From: Blastobasis lacticolella
Lineage: Eukaryota; Arthropoda; Insecta; Lepidoptera; Blastobasidae
Assembly (NCBI GenBank): GCA_905147135.1
Contig: LR990061.1
Location: forward strand, 3,758,026 to 3,822,025
Length of the DNA: 64,000 nt
Direction: 5' to 3'
Position numbers and translations under genes: made by a program. Shown here one piece after another: positions 46,601 through 53,453 of this stretch. The notes below the pieces were generated by a model. It worked only from the letters and a program-made list of their open reading frames with translations. It ran no database searches and was not told where the DNA came from. Every line of letters starts with the position of its first letter. Position 1 is the first letter of the stretch.

Positions 46601-49250
46601 TTTGGCATTACCTTTTCAGTTTTTAAACTAGCTTTCTTAACACTATTAAATATAACGTCACTGTCGTCACTTTTGTTTGTCTTTTTGTTTTTGTTTTTAT
46701 TTTCACTTTCATCGTCACTTTCGTGGTAAACGACTTTTTTGTTCTTGCAAGCTCTGTGTCTAGAGCTGAGTATTTTGTTGTTGCTGGACAGCACTTCCGG
46801 CTTAAGGAGGCTCTGCCCCCCGCGAATGACTGGGAGGCTCTTCAGCCTTTTAGAAGTGCAATAGTCATGGTCGAGCCGAGCAGGGCTGGACGACCTTCGC
46901 ACCACCGGGCCTACAACAGGCGGGACCTGCAAGACAAATAGAGCCTAAGTCCTGATGAACTGTACACAAAAAAACTGTACCAAGCTTAGGAAAATCAGTG
47001 AGTCAAAGCGTTAGCTTCCTTCCATTATAAGTACAATTATAATGTGTGCAAGAACAAAATGAGGCTTCTCCAGTTTTGTCTAGATTTTTTATACACCAAG
47101 TGCCACCTGCCTGATGATAAGAAGTTACCGCAGTCTAGATGCCTTGTTGTATGGAAAAATAAATTGATTACATATGATTTGGCATGCATACTCACCACTA
47201 TTTGCCGCATTTTGTTCTTGTTCGTCTGCATTCTAGCGTCATGATGACTGTTGCCACTAGTTAGAGTGACTGGTTTCAATTTAAGATCCTCATTTTTGAT
47301 GATAACCTTCTTAGGCTTGGTGTTTGCCTTCTCAGTTGCCTCATACTGCTCCAACAACGATGACAAAGAATTAGCCTCTATCACCGGAATCGCAGCGTCG
47401 TTACAGGATTCCACGTCAACGAAATCTTCCGGCTCCACTTTCATAGTGCGCTCCACACGTGCGGGTTCTTTCTTTGCCGTGGGCTTTTCTATGCAGAAGT
47501 CAAGCAGAGCGGGCACTGAATGGATCACAGTGACGGGGTTATGGACAGGACTCGCTATCTCCATTTCATCGGAACTTAATTCATCCTTGATCCCTTCAGT
47601 AACAGCCCGATTGTTTGTTATAAGGAAGCTGTTGACATCCTCGTCAGTCAACGTGCAGATTTCAGAGTTGTCGCGACATTCTTCTATATACTCTGTGACG
47701 TCTTCAAAACTGATACTCGTTTTATGATCGTCAATGTCCAAATGTGGCGATTGGGGCAAGGAAAACGATTTGTGTCGAGATTTAAGGTTTGGAATATCGC
47801 CTTGTAGATAGTTTTTGATATCCTCTATTGTTGGTCCAGCATTTAGATAAGAAAATGGCGCCGCAGTGTTTATTTCACTCGGTACTTGCGATACAGGTTT
47901 CTTTGGGGTGGCATTAAAGAAATCTTCTACTCGTATGGGTTCGTCGGCCTGATCCAGTGGCAGTTTGTTAGAACCAAAGAGTGCCGGTTCTGACTTTATT
48001 ATAGTATCACAATAATCCTCTTTCACTTGCGGCTGTGGTTTCTCATTCTTCACAAAGAATTCATCAACATCCAGAACAACTGGTTTGTCTTCAACATCAA
48101 GAATACCATCTTTATTGTCCTTAACGAAATATTCGTCGACATTTGAAACAACATGGTCATTAGGGTTGAATACTTCTTGTGACGTGTAGTCTATTGAATC
48201 ATTGGGCATGTGTTGCACGTACATATATTCCGATTCATCTACACTATCTTCATATATAACCTCATTTGATGGCACAGACACTTCATGATGTATTTCCACA
48301 GAATGATCGGGTTCATCTTCATCTGACGATTCTGCATTAGGATCGACTGGAATAATTGTTATCAAGTCATATTGATATGCATTTGGTGGATTTCTGTTGA
48401 GAATTTGTTGCAATGTTGGGTGTTCATCATCAGAGCTAGTTTCGTTATGTTGTTCTTGCTCCTCATCAGAGCTAGTTTCTTGGATTTGATGCATGGTTAC
48501 CTGCGAAGATGTAATCTGTTAGTATTCAAATAAATACATTACAACTAAATAAGCAGTTTGAAACATAAATATAACATTAGGAGATGGAAATAGAAGGACA
48601 AAGGAAAGTTGATGTCTTGACAACGTGAAATTGGATCGAGATTTATAATGGTCTATTGAGCTTTTCCTCTAAGTTTACCGGTATTTTGGGGTCACAAATG
48701 ACACGCGTCACCCCCCTCCATTTGGCCCAAGCCGCGAATATTCGGTAACGTCACTGTAGCCTCATCACCATTGCAGCATGTATTTAGTATTTGTAATTCT
48801 AAGGGAACACTTCAGCAACACCAGAAATAGTGTCACGTTATTGAATTGAAATGTGACATGGATCTTGTAATTCTAAGGGAACACTTCAGCAACACCAGAA
48901 GTAGTGTAACGTTATTGAATTAAAATGTGACATGGATCAGAACTAACGTAGTGGTACAAGGAACAAACATATTGCGACACGAAAAATATGAAAAGCAAAA
49001 AACTGTTTGCCGCTCTATTACATACATTTTTTTTTTATTAACACTGAAAAAGAATACTCACTTTCTGACTGCTATTTCTCCATACATCTTCATTTGTATC
49101 CTTATATTGTTGCTGTTGCCTGTTTCGTATATGCTCTGGACTCGTATGGTTGCCACTGCTGCACTCCGAAGACGATGATTCTCTAGCCGTACGGTGGCCA
49201 ATACCTCTGTAGTTTGCTTGATGATAAGTGTTGAGAATATGAGAATCCAT
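40437..49250 (-). CDS. srl: PGC-1 family transcriptional coactivator (spargel homologue)
   Basis: Seven coding exons (49250-49062, 48500-47196, 46926-44342, 43944-43825, 42728-42591, 41894-41758, 40612-40437) join with consistent phases into 4650 nt, 1549 residues plus stop. Seen in the protein: an acidic N-terminal half with LSSLL (442-446); DHDY (517-520), the host-cell-factor-1 binding motif of PGC-1 proteins; an RS domain (about 1218-1307); a Ser run (about 1350-1372); and an RRM with RNP2 IVFVGKL (1410-1416) and RNP1 RYGFVTF (1448-1454). The RRM ends in FCGHKYADLD, matching the family FCGRK...NYADLD signature, and the protein ends MTFDDLLSDVREKI, like the C-terminal DSLDFDSLLKEA of vertebrate PGC-1. 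Family members are nuclear coactivators of nuclear receptors and NRF factors driving mitochondrial biogenesis, with coupling to RNA processing. It is longer than Drosophila spargel or PGC-1alpha and closer in length to PRC. Confidence 0.92.
40690..40975 (+). mobile_element. SINE-B, nearly full length, in PGC-1 intron 6
   Basis: The head region is decayed (GTGGCCTAATGACTAAGGAG). The body is clear (CCGATGCTCTTACAGTGAGG, TGGTCAGGTTCCCCTGTCAA, GCCAAATCCTGGATCATGGA). It is antisense to the gene. Confidence 0.75.
41395..41700. mobile_element. LINE 3' end and SINE-B tail in PGC-1 intron 6
   Basis: 41405-41520 is an antisense LINE 3' end (GCGGGCCATCTGATGTAAAG). 41645-41700 is a SINE-B tail (CAAATCCTGGCTCATGGTCA). 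Both lie within 60-400 nt of the exon 6 donor. Confidence 0.65.
41758..41894 (-). CDS. srl: PGC-1 homologue, coding exon 6 (RRM, second half)
   Basis: Acceptor CCGTGTCAG, donor CTCG|GTTAGT, phase 2 in and 1 out. It encodes SRYGFVTFQRPRDAWTAVES, then IGFGGRRAFCGHKYADL. RNP1 (RYGFVTF) and the FCGxK...YADLD signature identify the PGC-1 subfamily of RRMs. The intron following it contains SINE-B and LINE scraps. Confidence 0.93.
41930..42475. mobile_element. Repeat fragments in PGC-1 intron 5
   Basis: 41940-42075 is an antisense LINE end (TGGTGGTAAGCTGTCACTGC, GCGTTGCCGACCC). 42425-42460 is a SINE-C scrap (CCCGCCTGCCAAGCGTGGAG). The open frames on both strands here belong to these repeats. Confidence 0.6.
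42591..42728 (-). CDS. srl: PGC-1 homologue, coding exon 5 (RRM, first half)
   Basis: Acceptor CCTTCGCAG, donor GATGG|GTAAGT. It encodes EKQSVEERRIVFVGKLEND, then ITKSRLRAQFVQFGPIIEVR. IVFVGKL is RNP2, and FxxFGxIxEVRL is the canonical helix 1/strand 2 transition. Compare vertebrate PGC-1 (RRVIYVGKI...RFEVFGEIEE). Confidence 0.93.
43825..43944 (-). CDS. srl: PGC-1 homologue, coding exon 4 (poly-Ser)
   Basis: Acceptor CAACTCCTCAG, donor GATCG|GTAAGT, 120 nt. It continues the Ser run across the junction and then reads EESRPRRSVSPYRQEYRN and EYKAYSGDD. Too short to find as an isolated frame; called from splice sites and phase (2 in, 2 out). Confidence 0.88.
44342..46926 (-). CDS. srl: PGC-1 homologue, coding exon 3 (DHDY, KVEE repeats, RS domain)
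   Basis: Acceptor TTTGTCTTGCAG, donor CTAG|GTGAGT, 861 codons plus two bases. It begins VPPVVGPVVRRSSSPARLDH, with DHDY at residues 517-520. Residues 716-757 are three tandem 14-residue units (HIKVEEVDKAKFVK, SVKVEESEKVKIVK, HVKDEEGDKLKNVN). The middle is Lys/Ser-rich and probably disordered. The C-terminal part is a classical RS domain (RSPSRSRSRSRGYRRYRRS). Long open frames on the plus strand here (45017-46066 and others) are antisense shadows of the biased composition. Confidence 0.92.
47196..48500 (-). CDS. srl: PGC-1 homologue, coding exon 2 (acidic activation region)
   Basis: Acceptor CTTCGCAG, donor ATAGTG|GTGAGT, 435 codons, phase 0 at both ends. Highly acidic (SSDEEQEQH, ESSDEDEPD). 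Short acidic-aromatic units recur: VDEYFVK, VDEFFVK, VEDFFNA, EDIKNYL, EDVTEYI and EDVNSFL. An LSSLLEQYEATEK segment near the end supplies the LxxLL nuclear-receptor box. PGC-1 proteins place their activation domain and LxxLL boxes in this N-terminal part, so the role follows by position. Confidence 0.9.
48791..48938. repeat. 74-bp tandem duplication in PGC-1 intron 1
   Basis: TTGTAATTCTAAGGGAACAC starts at 48791 and again at 48865. The two units differ at only a few positions (GAAATAGTGTCACG versus GAAGTAGTGTAACG). Transcript-antisense intronic sequence, no known function. Confidence 0.9.
49062..49250 (-). CDS. srl: PGC-1 homologue, coding exon 1
   Basis: The acceptor ATTTGCAG precedes AG then ATG, so translation starts 2 nt into the exon. 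It encodes 63 residues (MDSHILNTYHQANYR ... NSSQK) and ends at AAA|GTGAGT in phase 0. The segment is hydrophilic with a Gln run (RQQQQYK). The preceding intron (51799-49253) contains a dead Jockey-like LINE fragment at 49329-49715. Confidence 0.85.
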
Positions 49251-49328
49251 CTCTGCAAATAATTTTATTTGAAATTACATTTATGTCATACTTTACTTAA
49301 GATAGAAGAGCCTAAGAAAATCTTAGCA

Positions 49329-49715
49329 TATTGTTCAATGCCTACGATGCCAACAATATGGATACTCCAAAAACTATTGTACAAGACCTTTCAGATACGT
49401 CAAATGTGGCAAGGGTCATCATAGCACATCTGACTGCCCAAAAAAGGACGAAAATTCACCTACCAAGTGTGCATTGTGCTCTGCGACCACCCAGATAACT
49501 TTAAAGGTTGCCAGGTGTATACCATGACAGACTCTCAAGACAAAGTCTTCAAAGAATTCAATCCAAGACATTAAGGTTAGTAGGTGACACACCTTGGTAT
49601 GTAAATAATAAGAACATCCACAAAGACCTGTGATGATGAAAACAGTAATACGAGAAATCAAGGACAACATTGAAACTTATTCAACACTACTGAAGGAGCT
49701 ATCCAATCCCACTGG
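49329..49715 (+). pseudogene. Jockey-like LINE relic: ORF1 zinc knuckles joined to ORF2 end
   Basis: In the plus direction: IVQCLRCQQYGYSKNYC, then FRYVKCGKGHHSTSDCPK and CALCS, a CCHC-type Gag-like zinc-knuckle array. After one frameshift comes DHPDNFKGCQVYTM, the conserved post-knuckle motif of Jockey-clade ORF1. Soon afterwards DTPWYVNNKNIHKDL and KTVIREIKDNIETYS match the C-terminus of Jockey ORF2. The intervening several kilobases are missing, so this is an internally deleted dead copy. It sits antisense in the first intron of the PGC-1 homologue. A 40-bp tandem duplication (CCCACTGGCAACAGAATTAG at 49708 and 49748) ends it. Confidence 0.8.
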
Positions 49716-51799
49716 CAACAGAATTAGTGTCAAACACAGCAATCAAACCCACTGGCAACAGAATTAGTGTCAAACACAGCAACTATTTCTAGACTGAAGT
49801 AAAAGGGACCCCAAGATCTACTTAAAACATAGCTTACCAGGAGCTATGATAATTTGAATGAAGCAATGGCTTCATTCCAAGCATGCCACACATCATAAAA
49901 TAATGCTGAATTTTCTGTATTGCTGAGTTGCATTAAAAGAAGTTTTAAAAACTTCCAAGACGCCATAAATATTTATGTGAGGTGTACCTACCTACCCAAA
50001 TGTTTTATATATTTATGCAAATGAGCAGCTTGACAAGAGTCCTACCTATTCCTTCTCAGCCTTATCATATTATATTTGATCTGATTAATAAACGAAACTA
50101 TAAATTCTATACCAAATCATTTCTTTTCATTCTAAGTTGCATGATTCTTAATAAATAGCTTTAATAATATTACCTTTAAGTATTATCGGCTGCAGTCTAA
50201 TTTTCTTCATTATTATTACTTTTCTAAAGACTGTTTTTAACAAAACTGATTCACCCACCAGATTATATGCAAAGTCTACACAGTATTTTATTTGAAAATT
50301 ATTTATAAAGATCACTTAAACCTCCATTTTCTTTACAACATTATTTATTTTATAGAATTATTCATTTTATTTTTACAATTACTTTTGAAACTGAAAATGA
50401 CCAATTTTATTCCACTGCACATTTGACTGATTTCTGACATCACAGAGAACATATTCTAATGAAATGACATTATCAGAAAAAGTTTGTATTTCATTTGTCA
50501 ATTTCTTGACTTATTTCATTTGTCAATGTCATGGACTGGCAAAAGTTACAGAAAAAAATTACATTCTCAAACAGCTGCAACAAACTAATCAACAAAATGT
50601 AATGCAATTTTGAAAATAAAATAAAAAATAGAAAAACAGAAAATCTAACTAAAAAAATTGATCTAAGAATATATTGAAGGAAGAATAGTTTTGTAGTAAA
50701 AATTAAAACAGATAGGAAGCAAGGTATGTATGTCATACTCCCAAATGATAAGATTACATAATTTAGCAAGAGGTAAGTGAAATCCCTTCTTTTTATTGAT
50801 TAATACATTTTTTGCTTATCAGTCCATAACACAAAACACTATAACATCCATATCATAAAGATTATCACATCACACTAACTGCTGAGTATATATTTTGGTT
50901 ACGTTACTTTAAAATCTAAGCCAAATATGAATATTAAATCTTACACAGTAAACATTTTTTAAGCTGTATACTGCTTTTATTTTTAAATGTAATAGGCACA
51001 TAATACTAACTGTTATTTACAACATCATAATGTAATACTTACCCAAACATTTTACAAAGTCAAGTCAGATACTGTCACCTATCATAATGGAATTCCCTTG
51101 CAAGATCATATCATTTACTAACAAATGGCATAACCATATACCTAAACAAATTGTTGAGAAAACACCAGCATAAATCTTATGGAGTGCAGAACAGACAGTG
51201 TGAAATTATCCTTGCGAAAAACGACAATCTATCATAGATTTATAGAAATCATTGGCATCGGTATCTTGACGGCGTTCTTACGCCGCTAGTTGATAAGGAC
51301 CAAAATATCTCCCACTAACAGCGAGGTTCTGCGACAACGTGCGAAATAACACGTGACAATAACGTAACTTAGACATCCCCGCGACGCCGCGCGGCCACTG
51401 CGCGACCGACTGACTGATCCTTGCCGAAAATTACGCACGTTACAACTTACAAAGTTAGAGGTTAGAATCACAATCACATACACCGTAAACAATACGCAAC
51501 TTGAGGGAGTTACAGTTCACCGTACATTATCACATTTTGGACCGATCCTTTGTAAGTACATGCAATACCGTTACTCCAGTAAATAAAAGGAAAACAAACA
51601 ATACAGCTGGGAATCAACTCGCGCGCTCGACAACCTAACCTTGATAACGAAATAATGTTGATACAGATTTCTAGTTCAAGGTCTAAATGAGAAAAACTGA
51701 AAAGTCACATGAATGTGTTACACAAACAAAACTGAAATATCATTACGACCCGCACAGAAATCTATTTTAAGACAAACAACAGACGAAAAAAGCACTAAC
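49716..51799. other. Intron between the non-coding first exon and start exon of the PGC-1 homologue
   Basis: AT-rich and largely single-copy. A CpG-containing segment at 51280-51440 (CGACGCCGCGCGGCCACTGC) reads on the minus strand as a possible alternative first exon ending GCGGC|GTAAGA. Its short frame (MSKLRYCHVLFR) would not join exon 1 in frame. Nothing else is recognised. Confidence 0.45.
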
Positions 51800-52138
51800 C
51801 TTTACAACCTCAGGTGACGGCTTTATCCATGTATTTTTGTTGTTTGATTTTGCACCTTGTAAATAATATCACAACACGCAACAGTCACTGGGGATATATA
51901 ATAACACTTTTATGTCCACTGCTACACAAAACTATAATGTTTTTCGTTAAAAATTAACACTTTTCACGAAACATCACATGTTACAAACTTCACGCACGAC
52001 AGCAAAATTTTACTCTGGTGTTGCAAGCGCAGAAATGTATTTCGCGGGAACTCTAAAGAATAGATACACGTTCTACTGTAGAGACAGCTCAATGCACGGC
52101 GTAGGGAGCGTCCGCACAGCGCGCCTATTCAATACTGA
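51800..52138 (-). other. srl: Non-coding first exon of the PGC-1 homologue
   Basis: The donor GTAAAG|GTTAGT at 51799 would join to the acceptor at 49253, placing the start ATG directly after the junction. The leader contains several short upstream frames, including a six-codon one at 51830-51810 (ATG GAT AAA GCC GTC ACC TGA). That arrangement would damp translation of the main frame. Exon extent depends on the promoter call. Confidence 0.55.
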
Positions 52139-52172
52139 CTGACTGCCTGTCTTTATGAGCCTGCTTTAAATA
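52130..52172 (-). promoter_or_regulatory. srl: Core promoter of the PGC-1 homologue
   Basis: On the minus strand TATTTAAA (52172-52165) is followed about 30 nt later by repeated TCAGTCAGT initiator words (about 52142-52134), the classic arthropod TATA/Inr spacing. CpG-containing sequence (GGCGCGCTGTGCGGACGC) lies just downstream. Confidence 0.55.
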
Positions 52173-52431
52173 CATGGTTCGCCGCTGCTCATCCCTGCCG
52201 CCCTCTACCCTTTGTTTGTTGTTTATTGCACTGCCCATTGGCGCAGGTAAAGTGTGGTATTTTTGCCAAATATTAACAATTGTACTTTGCATGTTTTAAT
52301 GTTTAATTTTAATATTTTATTGCGTAAATGGGCAGACGATTCATATTGATTTAAATTTAAATTAGAATACAATTATTATCGGATTACTGAAGTAGAACTT
52401 ACGCAAAATAATGTGTAGTTAAAAAATAATC

Positions 52432-52780
52432 TTGGCGTTAATGTCCCGGTTGTGCTCTCGCGCACGAGGGCCCGGGGTCCGCCTTGACCATGATCCAGGA
52501 TTTGGCAGGTCAGGTAATTACAGTGGAGCGACTGCCATCTGACATCCATACCCTGCTACCAGTGGAACCTGACCAGATTGGATCATGATTACACATCCAG
52601 TGGTCTGAATGTGCAGGTTTCATCACGATATTTTCCCTCACCGTAAGAGCATCGGTTAGTATTCAACTAATGTACATAACTCAGAAAACAGTCATTGGTA
52701 CATGGCCGGAGCGGGATTCGAACCCGGGACCTCTGGCTTACGAGTCGGATACTCTGACCGCTCGGCCACCGACGCTCTCA
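52432..52780 (-). mobile_element. SINE-B, full length, between two divergent genes
   Basis: On the minus strand the head GTGGCCGAGCGGTCAGAGTA and box B GGGTTCGAATCCC are intact. The body and the 3' end (CCTGGATCATGGTCAAGGCG, then GTGCGCGAGAGCACAACCGG) are complete. It sits about 300 bp upstream of the PGC-1 promoter. Confidence 0.85.
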
Positions 52781-52924
52781 CAAAATAATGTGTAGTTAAA
52801 AGTAATATATACCGAGGATCCATATAGCTCCCTAAATCACAAAAAAATTATAAGACCATATACAATTATTTAAATTAGTAGTTAGCTGTAGAAAGTACTT
52901 AAGTAGTGTATTTTAATCTTTGCT

Positions 52925-53120
52925 TTTTGCAAATCCCTTTCGATTGGGTGTCATTAAAAGCGACTAACATCTGAGATTAGAAAATGGCTAGCAAGCAGCT
53001 TTTCTGGTGTGTATTTTAAACACTGCGACTTTTTACCCACCTGCAAAGCATGGAGATTATGATAAAGCTCTCTACTGGCCTAGAGGAGCCTTAAGACCAG
53101 TAGTAGACTGTTAGGTGCTG
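52925..53120 (+). mobile_element. SINE-C-like repeat, strongly diverged
   Basis: ACACTGCGACTTTTTACCCA and TGCAAAGCATGGAGATTATG match the SINE-C core with many changes. Confidence 0.55.
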
Positions 53121-53190
53121 TTTATGTGTAATGTACACATCATACAGTAAACATATTTTAAACACAAGCACAACCTTTATTTGTAAATAA

Positions 53191-53408
53191 CTAGGTACTA
53201 ATAATATTATAGAGAGGTAAAAGTATGTATGTTTGTAAGTTTGTGAGGTTTTATTTAGTAAAATAACTGTTTGTGCAACAATACTATCACTAATGGAAAG
53301 ATACATTATTACCGAGTGTCGTAGGGTACCGTTGATCCCGGAAAAAATCGGGACCCGCGGCATTTTGAAGTTTACATAGATCCGACCTGCGCGCGGGTAA
53401 AAACCTAG
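53191..53408 (+). mobile_element. Non-autonomous Helitron next to the coiled-coil gene
   Basis: The left part has TACTAATAATATTATAGAGA and AGTATGTATGTTTGTAAG. The right part has GGACCCGCGGCATTTTGAAG, GCGCGCGGGTAAAAAC and the terminal CTAG before T. Helitron-like 3' end (CTRR|T) with a CG-rich stretch. The 5' boundary is approximate. Confidence 0.6.
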
Positions 53409-53453
53409 TTTGTTGTAAAAGTATAACATTTTAGTTACTGTCATGTTTCGCAG

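Noticed and set aside
50491..50769. 92-codon hydrophobic minus-strand frame in the srl first intron
   Set aside because: The Phe/Leu/Ile-rich reading is what A-rich plus-strand DNA gives on the other strand. No splice sites fit.
51283..51440. Alternative coding first exon of srl (MSKLRYCHVLFR)
   Set aside because: Its donor would leave the wrong phase for exon 1. At most it is a non-coding alternative first exon.
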